Virus record (IMG/VR): IMGVR_UViG_3300043313_001434
Location: 1-46,517 of that record
From: a virus
Direction: 5' to 3' (one strand)
DNA: 46,517 bases
Each line of letters opens with the position of its first letter. Positions within the stretch are counted from its first letter, which is position 1. The position numbers and the translations under genes were made by a program. Below are positions 17,813-24,985 of the stretch, one piece after another. The notes below the pieces were generated by a model that had not been told where the DNA came from, did not search any database, and saw only the letters and a list, made by a program, of their open reading frames with translations.

Positions 17813-18223
17813 ATGGGTGCGATAAAAGTGTGGGACGGCACGGCGTGGCAGACCGCATCGGCGCAAGGGCCGACCGGTCCGATGGCCACCCCCGCGGTCA
17901 CCTCCGTCGACGGACGCACGGGCGCCGTCGTGTTGTCGGACCTCTATGCCAGCAGGGCGCAGCTCATCCAGTACGTCGGGGTCAGGGCCATCACGACCGA
18001 CGCGGGCGCCTACATCTTCCTGACGTTCCCGACTCCGTTCCAGTCGTCCGAAGTCGCGGTGGGCGTCACGAATGCAACCCCGGGCGAACCTCTCGCTCTC
18101 ATCGTCCAACACACGAACCTCACCGCCAACGGGTTTGTCCTGCAGGCATGGCGGATCAACGGGACCCCGGCGACGAATGTGGCCATCGCCTTCATGTACA
18201 CCGCCGTGGGGGTCCGGCCATGA
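17813..18223 (+). CDS. Tail fibre/tip protein
   Basis: 136 aa, GGAG ribosome site before ATG 17813. The N-terminus (IKVWDGTAWQTASAQGPTGP) is the short WDGTAW module common to fibre attachment regions; SVDGRTGAVVLSDLYAS near residues 31-47 repeats the joint motif of the large fibre. The rest is a compact beta domain (FPTPFQSSEVAVGVTNATPG). Probably the distal part of the fibre complex or an alternative tip. Confidence 0.7.
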   Translation: MGAIKVWDGTAWQTASAQGPTGPMATPAVTSVDGRTGAVVLSDLYASRAQLIQYVGVRAITTDAGAYIFLTFPTPFQSSEVAVGVTNATPGEPLALIVQHTNLTANGFVLQAWRINGTPATNVAIAFMYTAVGVRP

Positions 18224-18381
18224 GTGACGCCCCGGACGTCGCCTGCACCGACGAGGACTGTTCGGAGTTCAACGTGGCCAAGTCGAACCCGGGCGGGTTC
18301 CCGGCCGACATGATCCTGTGCGGCGGGTGCGGCGGGCCGGTGGAAGAGGTCGGTGACGTGCCCCCCGCCGATGCGACCTGA
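18220..18381 (+). CDS. Small Cys-rich (zinc-ribbon-like) protein
   Basis: 53 aa, ATG 18220 overlapping the fibre stop by four bases. Cysteines are arranged as C-x4-C near residues 9-14 and C-x2-C (LCGGCGG) near residues 34-37, a zinc-ribbon pattern. Such small zinc proteins often end fibre operons in actinophages, function unknown. Confidence 0.6.
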   Translation: MSDAPDVACTDEDCSEFNVAKSNPGGFPADMILCGGCGGPVEEVGDVPPADAT

Positions 18382-18393
18382 CCGACCGGTCAT

Positions 18394-18402
18394 TGCTACA
18401 GT
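18394..18402 (+). promoter_or_regulatory. Possible extended -10 promoter
   Basis: TG-C-TACAGT is an extended -10 element 34 bases upstream of the hairpin at 18436. No convincing -35 is present. If used, transcription would start near 18409, giving either a leader for the SEC-C gene or a short structured RNA. Confidence 0.35.
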
Positions 18403-18435
18403 CGGTTCGGCCAAGGATTCGGGTCCAGGGCCGGT

Positions 18436-18459
18436 GACAGCCTCCTACGGGAGGCTGTC
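18436..18459 (+). terminator. Hairpin with cUACGg tetraloop at end of tail operon
   Basis: Ten-bp perfect stem GACAGCCTCC / GGAGGCTGTC closed by a UACG loop, a UNCG-type loop of exceptional stability. No T tract follows (GTCATTACGG), which is common for terminators in high-GC hosts. It lies just after the fibre genes in the 18382-18718 gap, where I see no other convincing gene. Confidence 0.7.
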
Positions 18460-18718
18460 GTCATTACGGGGCAAGGGCGTTCGCAGGCATGTCGCCGAGC
18501 TAGAGCGCCTCACCCCTTCGGCCACGGTCTGCTCCATCGTGGACCAGACGCGTGCGGCGGTGGCCACCAGGCTGCATCTCGCCAGACTTGAAGTGGAACT
18601 GAACGTGTGGAGATCCAGCGCAGGCCATACCCCTACGCGCTAGGGTCACCATCCGATGGACCCGAATCTGTCAATGCACCACATGTGCCGTGCTGTCCGC
18701 CATTGGAAGGAACGTCTG

Positions 18719-19306
18719 GTGGCCACCGACGGAGTTGGCACGGACATCCCACCGGCCGTAGTCACCTTGGCCGGGCCGACGGTGGTCGGAGCGTATGACC
18801 TCGACATCGTCAAAGGCCTGGCCCGTGACGCCTCAGTAGTGGCCGCCATCGCCCTGTCCGATTGCGACCGGGCGGTGATCTGTTACGAGGCGTACATCGA
18901 CCCAACCGGGGGCGGCAGCCCCGGCGACCTAGCGCCGCGCTTCGCCACCGGGGACCCCGACGTCGAGGAGGCCGTGGTGCTGAACTTCGTGACGCGCGAC
19001 GGCTACAGCACCTCCCGGACCTTCCCCTACACCTACGCCGCGGGGCGCAAGGTGCGATGGAAGCCCCCGGCCGTGCCCCTCGACGTCGGCCAGGCGCAAC
19101 TCAGCAGGCAGGTGCAGATGATGCGGGAGGGCTTCGCTCGTCAGGCCGACCGGGGCACCCCGCCCGTGCTGAACCCGGGCACGCAGTTGCACGTCGTGGG
19201 CGAGGAGACGACGGAGCACGGAGCGCTCGTCAGCTTCGCCGTCACCGCCCCCTGCCCGTGTGGCTCGCAGCGCCCCATCGAACAGTGTTGTGCAAAATGG
19301 AACTGA
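18719..19306 (+). CDS. SEC-C zinc-motif protein
   Basis: 195 aa if started at GTG 18719, which has the excellent ribosome site GGAAGG at eight bases; an in-frame ATG at 18656 (216 aa) is 9 bases after a TAGGGT element and would be leaderless. The C-terminus CPCGSQRPIEQCCAKWN is a SEC-C metal-binding motif (C-x-C ... C-C), found at the end of SecA and many uncharacterised proteins. The body is alpha-beta with no recognised domain. Function unknown; SEC-C motifs usually mediate zinc-dependent protein contacts. Confidence 0.7.
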   Translation: MATDGVGTDIPPAVVTLAGPTVVGAYDLDIVKGLARDASVVAAIALSDCDRAVICYEAYIDPTGGGSPGDLAPRFATGDPDVEEAVVLNFVTRDGYSTSRTFPYTYAAGRKVRWKPPAVPLDVGQAQLSRQVQMMREGFARQADRGTPPVLNPGTQLHVVGEETTEHGALVSFAVTAPCPCGSQRPIEQCCAKWN

Positions 19307-19331
19307 GGACAGGCAACCAAAGGAGCAACCC

Positions 19332-20333
19332 ATGAGTTCACAATCCACCGCCGAACTACGCAAGGCCCGGGGCCGTTGGCAATGGGGACCGGCGGCCAAG
19401 GAATCGGGCAAGATCATGATCCCGATCATCCTCTGGACCCTCCACGACCTCGGCGGGTCGATCACCGACCGGCCCAGCGGGCGCTGCGGGGCGAAGCTCA
19501 TCGAGGAGGCCCAGAAGCGCAACTACGCCGTGACTCCGTCGTTCCGCGGTGGCACGGGCACGGGGTCGGTGTCGGCGATGCTGGCCGAACTGGAGAGCGG
19601 GCGCTACGCCGGGTGCATCGCCCGGGAGAAAGGCAAGAAGCGCACCTACAAGATCACCCTGTTGCTCACCGAGGACGAGATGCCCGAGCGGCCGTTCCCG
19701 GTGAAGGTCACGAAGATGGCCGACCGACCCAAGCTCACCCCGGTGCCGCGCCCGGTGAAGCCCATGTCGGTGTTCGTGCAGCCGGTGGCGGACCACGCCG
19801 GGTTTGGCAACGGTGGCCCGGACCCCGACTACGTGCCGCCCACTGTCGTGCCCGATCCACCGGCCCCGGCACCCGAGCCCATCCAGCCCGAGCTACCGGA
19901 GAACCCCGACACGCCCGACGTCGAGGACGTGGTGCTCCCGCAGATCCCACCCCTGTTGGTCATCCCCGAGAACGAGAACACCTTCGACCTGTTGATCGAG
20001 TTGAACCAACTGGCCGCCCGTGCGCTCATCGCCTCGTCCCGTACGCCCGCCAAGATCGGGCCGAGCCCGGAGGCCCTCGACGAAGCAGCCCAACGTCTGG
20101 CCGCGACGGTCGAAGAGAACCAACGCCTGCGTACCAAGGTCAACATCCTGCAGGAGACGGTGGTGGCCAAGGGCAAGGAGGCCGAGGCGCTGCGCAAGGC
20201 TCTCATGCTGGCCCAGGGCAACCTCAAGGCCATCCAGGACAATGTCAACCAGGGCGAGGGCCGGGAGCGAGCACTGGCCCGACTGCGGGACACCGAGCGC
20301 ACCATGCAGGCCCGCCCCGCCGTTCGCGGGTGA
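19332..20333 (+). CDS. Winged-helix-like protein with Pro-rich linker and coiled coil
   Basis: 333 aa, strong AAAGGAG site before ATG 19332. Residues 25-125 read as a winged-helix domain (KIMIPIILWTLHDLGGSI, GAKLIEEAQKRNYAV, helix VSAMLAELESGRYAG, basic wing REKGKKRTYKITLL). Residues 130-220 are Pro-rich and acidic. Residues 225-330 are a coiled coil (AAQRLAATVEENQRLRTKV, ALRKALMLAQGNLKAIQDN). A DNA-binding role is plausible, but targets are unknown. It could be a virion-associated or regulatory protein. Confidence 0.65.
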   Translation: MSSQSTAELRKARGRWQWGPAAKESGKIMIPIILWTLHDLGGSITDRPSGRCGAKLIEEAQKRNYAVTPSFRGGTGTGSVSAMLAELESGRYAGCIAREKGKKRTYKITLLLTEDEMPERPFPVKVTKMADRPKLTPVPRPVKPMSVFVQPVADHAGFGNGGPDPDYVPPTVVPDPPAPAPEPIQPELPENPDTPDVEDVVLPQIPPLLVIPENENTFDLLIELNQLAARALIASSRTPAKIGPSPEALDEAAQRLAATVEENQRLRTKVNILQETVVAKGKEAEALRKALMLAQGNLKAIQDNVNQGEGRERALARLRDTERTMQARPAVRG

Positions 20334-20336
20334 GGC

Positions 20337-20762
20337 GTGGAGCAGACCTTTGAAGCGACCTGGCGCCGGGAGGCCCTAACCAACATTGTGGGGTTTATGG
20401 GGGTCGGTTTCCCCGCTTCCGCACTCGTCTTCGCCGCCTTCACCGGCATGTGGCGACTCGCCCTGATCTGCGCCGTCGTGCTGGCCGTCGGGACGTACCT
20501 CGTGTACCGGGCGCTCCGCAATGTCGCGGAGAACCGCCTGGAGATCGTCGAAGCGGCGTGGGAGACGGTCAACGCCGTCGCCGGGATCGAGCGCCTGCGC
20601 CTGCGGGTCATCATCCACACGGCCCTGCGGGGGGCGCTTGAACTGACCGGTGACCCCCATGCCCCCGACCTCGTGGACCCCGAGCAGATGGACTACCTCG
20701 TCGAACACACCGTGGACGCCATCATCGCCACGTCCCCGGGCTATGAGAGGCGCGAACGATGA
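20337..20762 (+). CDS. Two-helix membrane protein
   Basis: 141 aa from GTG 20337. Two membrane helices close together, about residues 15-35 (NIVGFMGVGFPASALVFAAF) and 38-58 (WRLALICAVVLAVGTYLVYR), with short N-terminus and a mostly helical soluble C-terminus (residues 60-141). The hairpin topology resembles some holins, but a better holin candidate is at 34189 beside the endolysin. Overlaps the next gene by four bases. Confidence 0.6.
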   Translation: MEQTFEATWRREALTNIVGFMGVGFPASALVFAAFTGMWRLALICAVVLAVGTYLVYRALRNVAENRLEIVEAAWETVNAVAGIERLRLRVIIHTALRGALELTGDPHAPDLVDPEQMDYLVEHTVDAIIATSPGYERRER

Positions 20763-20929
20763 CCGACGACAACAAGCCCAACCCCGGGTCCGATGAGGCC
20801 CGCTCCAGGGGATGCACGTGCCCGGTGATGGACAACAGCCGCGGCATCCGAAAACCGTGGACCGGTAGTTGGTGGATCAACGATCGCTGCCCACTACATG
20901 GCGACGGCCGAGAGCTGGCGCCGGTGTGA
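20759..20929 (+). CDS. Small conserved phage Cys/His protein
   Basis: 56 aa, ATG 20759 in an ATGA overlap. The sequence has NPGSDEARSRGCTCPVMDN near residues 8-26 and WWINDRCPLHG near the end: two Cys pairs plus His. I recognise this as the short NPGSDEA-x-x-x-GC-C-PV-DN type repeatedly found in phage genomes, function unknown, probably zinc-binding. Confidence 0.75.
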   Translation: MTDDNKPNPGSDEARSRGCTCPVMDNSRGIRKPWTGSWWINDRCPLHGDGRELAPV

Positions 20930-21051
20930 AGATCCTGCTGGCCGGTGTCCGCGCACCTGCCGGTGGATGAGGAGGGGTGGCAAGGTCGGGGCGGGCATGT
21001 CCGGCCTTGCCATCCCTCCGATGATGTCCTCCCGAACAGAGAGATGGAAAG

Positions 21052-21606
21052 ATGCGTTTCGCCTACCTCGACCCGCCGTACCTCGGGTGCTGCCACCTCT
21101 ACGGCCACGAGCATGGAGAGAGCGGGGACTGCTGGGACGACCCGGAGACCCATCGCACGCTGATGGCATCGGCGTGTGAGGAGTTCACCGACGGTTGGGC
21201 GCTGTCGGCGTCGTCCGTGTCGCTGCGGACGATCCTGCCCTTCGCCCCTCCCGACGTGAGGGTGGCCGCGTGGGTGAAGCCGTTCTGTGCGTTCAAGCGC
21301 GGCGTGCGTCCGGCCTATGCGTGGGAACCCGTCCTGTTCTGGCGCGGCCGCAACCCGAACGCCGGGCACCCTCACCCTCCCCCCGTCAAGGGTGGGGTGC
21401 AGACCACGCCGAAGGACTTCATCTCCGTCCCGATCACCCTGCAGAAGGGGTTGACCGGGGCCAAACCCGACAAGTTCTGCGTCTGGGTGCTCGACCTGTT
21501 GGGTTGGCTCCCTGGGGACGACGTGGTGGACGTCTTCCCGGGGACCGGGGTGATGACGAAGACGGTCACGCTGCAAGAACGGGACGCGGTGGGCCACCTG
21601 TTCTGA
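21052..21606 (+). CDS. DNA N4/N6 methyltransferase (phage)
   Basis: 184 aa. DPPY at residues 7-10 is the catalytic motif IV of N6-adenine/N4-cytosine methyltransferases; DVFPGTG at about residues 163-169 is motif I that binds S-adenosylmethionine. Motif order IV then I is the beta-like arrangement. The protein is small, as for several actinophage methylases without a separate target-recognition domain. GAGAGATGGAAAG precedes ATG 21052. Probable role: protecting phage DNA from host restriction, or marking DNA for packaging. No partner endonuclease is adjacent. Confidence 0.82.
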   Translation: MRFAYLDPPYLGCCHLYGHEHGESGDCWDDPETHRTLMASACEEFTDGWALSASSVSLRTILPFAPPDVRVAAWVKPFCAFKRGVRPAYAWEPVLFWRGRNPNAGHPHPPPVKGGVQTTPKDFISVPITLQKGLTGAKPDKFCVWVLDLLGWLPGDDVVDVFPGTGVMTKTVTLQERDAVGHLF

Positions 21607-21682
21607 CACGTTCCCCACGGGGCTTGTTCGGGGTCCCGTGGTTGGCACCTGACGGGTTCTAAGGGATGGGACCCGGGTGCCC

Positions 21683-21723
21683 GGGGCGGTGAGGGTCACC
21701 TTCCTGTCGGCCCTCACCGCCCC
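21683..21723 (+). terminator. Strong hairpin terminator after methyltransferase
   Basis: A perfect 13-bp stem (GGGGCGGTGAGGG at 21683-21695, complement at 21711-21723) with a 15-base loop. It is followed by ACTTGTC, not a T run. It stands 77 bases after the methyltransferase stop and closes the rightward structural/accessory operon. Confidence 0.75.
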
Positions 21724-21794
21724 ACTTGTCGTCTATGGGAGCGCCACTTCCCGACCCAATGGGTTGTATGGCCGATCGTCGATATCACGGAGTG

Positions 21795-21803
21795 TGGTAT
21801 AAT
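21795..21803 (+). promoter_or_regulatory. Extended -10 promoter (TGG-TATAAT)
   Basis: A perfect TATAAT at 21798-21803 with the TG of an extended -10 at 21795-21796. No clear -35 at 17 bases (ATCGTC). Predicted start near 21810, giving a 38-base leader with AAAGGA before ATG 21848. This is the most consensus-like promoter in the window. Confidence 0.75.
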
Positions 21804-21847
21804 GGGTCTGTAGCCACTTGCAGTGACCCACACCAAAGGACCCGAAC

Positions 21848-22063
21848 ATGAGCGCTTCCAAGCCCCAATACGAACGCATCGACCGCGAGCGCATCCGGGT
21901 GATCTTCGACGGCGAGGTCGTCGGTGAGATCACCGAGAGCCTGCACCTACGTCTGAGCACGGGCCGGTTCTTCAAGGCGTGGCATTTCGGGGGCCGCGAC
22001 TTCGCCCGGCGGACCGACGCCGGGTACGCGGCCATCCGCGCCTGGCACGCCGCGCAGACCTGA
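21848..22063 (+). CDS. Hypothetical small basic protein
   Basis: 71 aa, sole gene of a unit with a strong promoter and a strong downstream hairpin. Contains strand pairs RIRVIFDGEVVGEITESLHLRL and the pattern FKAWHFGGRDFARRTDAGYAAIRAWHAA, a helical end. No domain recognised. The dedicated strong promoter suggests it is expressed in the lysogen or very early. It is convergent with the two minus-strand genes beyond. Confidence 0.65.
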   Translation: MSASKPQYERIDRERIRVIFDGEVVGEITESLHLRLSTGRFFKAWHFGGRDFARRTDAGYAAIRAWHAAQT

Positions 22064-22070
22064 AAACAGA

Positions 22071-22107
22071 GACGGCCCCGGGCTCCACTGACGAGTCCGG
22101 GGCCGTC
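22071..22107. terminator. Bidirectional hairpin between convergent genes
   Basis: Eleven-bp perfect stem GACGGCCCCGG / CCGGGGCCGTC with a 15-base loop, located between the convergent genes 21848 (+) and 22133 (-). Likely terminates both. Confidence 0.75.
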
Positions 22108-22132
22108 GCAGCGACAGGTCGACGTGCGCCGG

Positions 22133-22399
22133 TCAGGCGGCGCCGCGTTGCTGTCGCCGTTCTCGCTTCCGCCGGGAGGCGTCGATGGCCCGAGCGCACT
22201 CCACGATGTCGTTCATCACGTCCTTCATGTTGCCCCCGTCGGCCGTGATCCGTGCCCCCAGGTCGACGATGTGCGCCTCGATGAACGAGGTCACCGAGAT
22301 GCCGCGGACATCGCAGAAGTCCTCCAGGCACGACTTCGATGACGGCTGCACGAGGGCGTGCACCGACACCCGGTCACGTTGCATCACACGGGAAGTCAC
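22133..22399 (-). CDS. Ribbon-helix-helix-like small protein
   Basis: 88 aa from GTG at 22399 with ribosome site GGAGGG. Residues 10-45 (RVSVHALVQPSSKSCLEDFC, then DVRGISVTSFIEAHIVDL) fit the strand-helix-turn-helix pattern of Arc/CopG/MetJ DNA-binding proteins, with the strand VSVHALV followed by two helices. The C-terminus is basic (ASRRKRERRQQR). It overlaps the upstream gene by four bases and would be co-translated with it. Candidate transcription regulator, antitoxin or partition protein; no direct evidence for which. Confidence 0.6.
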   Translation of the reverse strand: MTSRVMQRDRVSVHALVQPSSKSCLEDFCDVRGISVTSFIEAHIVDLGARITADGGNMKDVMNDIVECARAIDASRRKRERRQQRGAA

Positions 22400-22764
22400 A
22401 GACGCCCTCCGATCAGGCGGTGGAAGTAGGTGGCCGCGGCGGCCGGGGTCCCCAGGTCGATGTGGTCGCGTCCCAACCGGGCCGAGAGCACCCACGACCC
22501 GACGAGCACCCACCGCTCGCCCTGCTCCTGGTCCACGTAGGTCTGCGTGGCCGAGTGCGGCCTCTCGAGGAGCGCCGCCGCCGCCATCGTCAGGACCGTC
22601 TTCAGGTCATCCGGCGATCGGGCGGAGCCGACCTCCGTCGCCAGGGTCGGCGTGTAGAGCGTGCCCCACGAGACGCCCCCGAAACCGGGGTGGAAGTCGA
22701 TGTGCACCGTGTCGGACAGGGTGATCGAGTCGGGCAGGCGTTCGGGCACCTGGGCAAAAGCCAT
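22396..22764 (-). CDS. Hypothetical protein upstream of RHH-like gene
   Basis: 122 aa, ATG 22764 with GAGAGG about ten bases upstream. Begins MAFAQVPERLPDSITLSDTV and contains two beta regions (VHIDFHPGFGGVSWGTLYT, RWVLVGSWVLSARLGRD) and a helix DLKTVLTMAAAALLE. No domain recognised. A four-base overlap with the RHH-like gene makes a two-gene operon, which might be a toxin-antitoxin or regulator pair; that is inference. Confidence 0.55.
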   Translation of the reverse strand: MAFAQVPERLPDSITLSDTVHIDFHPGFGGVSWGTLYTPTLATEVGSARSPDDLKTVLTMAAAALLERPHSATQTYVDQEQGERWVLVGSWVLSARLGRDHIDLGTPAAAATYFHRLIGGRL

Positions 22765-22867
22765 GGGGTCGATCCTCTCAGTGGTGTTCAGTGAGGCGTC
22801 ACATCTGAACGTACCATGTCGGTGCAGTGTCGTGATGGGGAACGTGCAGGGGTGCACGCCGGAGGGT

Positions 22868-22873
22868 TAGGGT
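22868..22873 (+). promoter_or_regulatory. TAGGGT -10-like element, leaderless start
   Basis: TAGGGT (TANNNT) lies eight bases before GTG 22882, a spacing that would put the transcription start at or near the start codon. The same hexamer precedes the first genes at 18656 (nine bases) and 33276 (six bases). Confidence 0.4.
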
Positions 22874-22881
22874 CCCGCCCC

Positions 22882-23160
22882 GTGGGCCGACTGAGAGCAG
22901 TGAATCTCCGAAAGTCGAGCGAGGTCGACACCGACTTCCCGTACAAGTCGGATCGGGTCTGCTACATCCTCGTGATGTCCGACGGGTCCGTTACGAGTCC
23001 GCGCCTCGTGGGGGAGCGCAAGCGGGCAGCGAGGGCGCTACGGGACGGCGACGGGCAGTTGTTCGCTGCCTGGCCCGGCCAGTACCGCACGGACCTCTTC
23101 GAGATCGACGACGTCGAGGCGTTCGTCAACGCCTACCCACCACCCGAACGGGGTGGGTAG
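22882..23160 (+). CDS. Hypothetical protein upstream of integrase
   Basis: 92 aa from GTG 22882; GTG 22900 (86 aa) is an alternative. Sequence is mixed alpha-beta (RVCYILVMSDGSVTSPRLVGERKRAARALRD in two parts, then FAAWPGQYRTDLFEIDDVEAF). No HTH or enzyme motif seen. It sits between a divergent minus-strand module and the integrase, which makes a role in lysogeny plausible but unproven. Confidence 0.5.
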   Translation: MGRLRAVNLRKSSEVDTDFPYKSDRVCYILVMSDGSVTSPRLVGERKRAARALRDGDGQLFAAWPGQYRTDLFEIDDVEAFVNAYPPPERGG

Positions 23161-23165
23161 TACAT

Positions 23166-23195
23166 TTGCAGGTTGACGGGCGTCATTGTTACGAT
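23166..23195 (+). promoter_or_regulatory. Possible integrase promoter
   Basis: TTGCAG (23166) and TACGAT (23190) separated by 18 bases; the -10 ends nine bases before ATG 23205, so the message would be leaderless or nearly so. No ribosome site of AGGAGG sense precedes this ATG (the CCTCCT at 23199-23204 is the complement of one). Confidence 0.45.
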
Positions 23196-23204
23196 GTACC
23201 TCCT

Positions 23205-24755
23205 ATGGATTCGTACAAGGACACAGCCGTCAGCCAGCGGGTCGCCGGGGTGGCGCGACAACACGCCAAACGAGTGCGTTCCAAGCCCAGGGTGGCGTCC
23301 ACGGCCACCGAGGACGTGGGCTACGCCCGTGCCAGCAAGGACGCCGCCGTGGACCACAAGGGACGCCCCCGGGCCAAGGGCAAGAGCGTGGCCCGGCAGC
23401 GGGCGGACGGGGACATCCTGGCGAAAGCCCACAAGCTCGCCCCGCTGGAATGGTTCATCGACAACAACTTGTCGGGCGGGGACTTCGTCGACCGCCCCAA
23501 GTACGACGCCCTCCTGCTCAAGATCGAGGCTGGCCTGGTGCGCACCGTCGTCACCGACGCCCTGGACCGGATCGGACGCGAGGGGCTGGAACAGCAGGAG
23601 TTCCTGCTCATCTGCGAGGTGTACGGCGTCCGGGTCGTGACCGGCGAGGGCGACGACATCGACTACACGCACACCGATCCCGACAACGCCGTGCTGTCGG
23701 CCGAGGTGCGCGGCTCGGTGGCGAAGATGGAGCGGAACAAGATCCGCCGCCGCATGCGCAAGGACATCGCCTACCGCGCCCGCAACGGCGCCGCCCATAG
23801 CGGCAAGCGGGCGTTCGGCTTCGAGGCCGACAACGTCACCCACCGGCCCGACGAGGTGCGCCTCATCAAGGCCGCGGTGAAGGCCATCAAGAGCGGGGTG
23901 GCGACACAGGGGACGATCGCCGCGGAGTGGCAGGCGCAGGGCGTGCCGACGTCGGAGACCGAGAAACGCATCGCCAAGGGACTGGAGCCGGGTCGGTGGC
24001 ATCCCGAGGTCGTGAAGAACATGCTCCTCTCGCCGCGCATGATCGGGAAGCGCACGCACCACGGTGAGCTGTACGACGGGAAGTGGAAGGGGATCATCAC
24101 GGAGAAGGACCAGGATCTGATCCGGGCCAAGATGTGCCAGGCCCCCCAGGGAGCCAAGGCCCGTGTCGCCCTGTTGACCGGCGGCCTCGTGCGCTGCGGG
24201 CTCTGCGGCCACCCCATGTCGACGTTCTCGCCCAAGGGCGTGCGCAAGTACCGGTGCTGGACGCTGCGGGGCGGCTGCGGCGGCGTCACCATCCTCGCCG
24301 AGGAGTTGGAGAGGATTGTCGTGGCGGGGTTCTTCTACCGGCTCGACCAGATTTATGGCGGGTCGAAGTTGCGGGCGATCAAGAACGCGGACGACGACCG
24401 TGCCCGGCTCATAGCGGAGATCGGACTCCACAAGGCCAAGCTCAGCGACCTGGCCGAACTGTACGGCTCCGACAAGATGAGCAGGGCGGACTACGAGCGG
24501 CAGCAGGACAAGCGTGAGCGGATGCTCAAGGCCGCGGAGCGCAAGCTGGCCGAGACGCCCGACGGGCACGCCATTGCCGAACTCGTCTCGTCGAAGGACC
24601 AACTGCGGGCCGATTGGGACAAGCCCACGATGACGGTAGGGCGCCGACACGCCGCCCTGGCCCTTCTGCTCGACCACGTGCCGATCCACCGGGCGACGCC
24701 GCCCTTCCACACGTTCAACCCGGACCGGGTGGGGGAGCCCGTGTGGCGGGCCTAG
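23205..24755 (+). CDS. int: Large serine integrase
   Basis: 516 aa. Catalytic domain with GYARASKD (nucleophile Ser44), LSGGDF-x-x-RPKYDALL (about 89-104), ALDRIGREGLEQ (119-130) and the E helix (SVAKMERNKIRRRM). Recombinase domain about 195-310, then a zinc ribbon with C331, C334, C351 and C358, and a coiled coil at about 370-470. This architecture catalyses attP x attB integration without host factors. The catalytic Ser usually lies near residue 10-15; here 38 extra residues precede the domain, so a downstream GTG at 23316 is possible. The stop overlaps the convergent gene. attP was not identified. Confidence 0.93.
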   Translation: MDSYKDTAVSQRVAGVARQHAKRVRSKPRVASTATEDVGYARASKDAAVDHKGRPRAKGKSVARQRADGDILAKAHKLAPLEWFIDNNLSGGDFVDRPKYDALLLKIEAGLVRTVVTDALDRIGREGLEQQEFLLICEVYGVRVVTGEGDDIDYTHTDPDNAVLSAEVRGSVAKMERNKIRRRMRKDIAYRARNGAAHSGKRAFGFEADNVTHRPDEVRLIKAAVKAIKSGVATQGTIAAEWQAQGVPTSETEKRIAKGLEPGRWHPEVVKNMLLSPRMIGKRTHHGELYDGKWKGIITEKDQDLIRAKMCQAPQGAKARVALLTGGLVRCGLCGHPMSTFSPKGVRKYRCWTLRGGCGGVTILAEELERIVVAGFFYRLDQIYGGSKLRAIKNADDDRARLIAEIGLHKAKLSDLAELYGSDKMSRADYERQQDKRERMLKAAERKLAETPDGHAIAELVSSKDQLRADWDKPTMTVGRRHAALALLLDHVPIHRATPPFHTFNPDRVGEPVWRA

Positions 24756-24985
24756 TCGTCGAGCATGATGCGGGCGACCGCCTCGCCGATCACCGGGTCG
24801 TCGACGAACTCGGGTAGCCCTTGAGCGGCCGTCGAACGGCGCACCCACTCCGCGATCCAGTCGTCGAACTCGACGCCCTCCCGTGCACCGGGAGGGCGTC
24901 GCCGCGTGTCGACGCCGAGGGGTGAAACCGCGCACGGGTTTACGTCACTATCGGTGGCGGGATTCCGGCCGGGATTGTCGTCCAT
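24752..24985 (-). CDS. Small acidic protein convergent with integrase
   Basis: 77 aa, ATG 24985. C-terminal half has DDWIAEWVRRSTAAQGLPEF and VDDPVIGEAVARIML, a helical LPE-x-V-x-DP pattern common in short actinobacterial and actinophage proteins of unknown role. TATGGT lies six bases before the ATG (24992-24997 on the minus strand), consistent with a leaderless transcript. The 3' ends of this gene and of the integrase overlap by four bases, so read-through transcription of either would oppose the other. Confidence 0.6.
   Translation of the reverse strand: MDDNPGRNPATDSDVNPCAVSPLGVDTRRRPPGAREGVEFDDWIAEWVRRSTAAQGLPEFVDDPVIGEAVARIMLDD

Noticed and set aside
18353-18643. 96-aa plus-strand open frame after the tail operon
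   Set aside because: It runs through the UACG hairpin, lacks a ribosome site and starts inside the previous gene. The second half is not absurd as protein, so it stays an outside possibility.
20898-21179. Short plus frames between the 20759 gene and methyltransferase
   Set aside because: They overlap the methyltransferase start, which has clear catalytic motifs; no support for a second product.
23133-24935. 600-aa minus-strand open frame
   Set aside because: Shadow of the integrase; product is His/Gly/Arg-rich without domain pattern.
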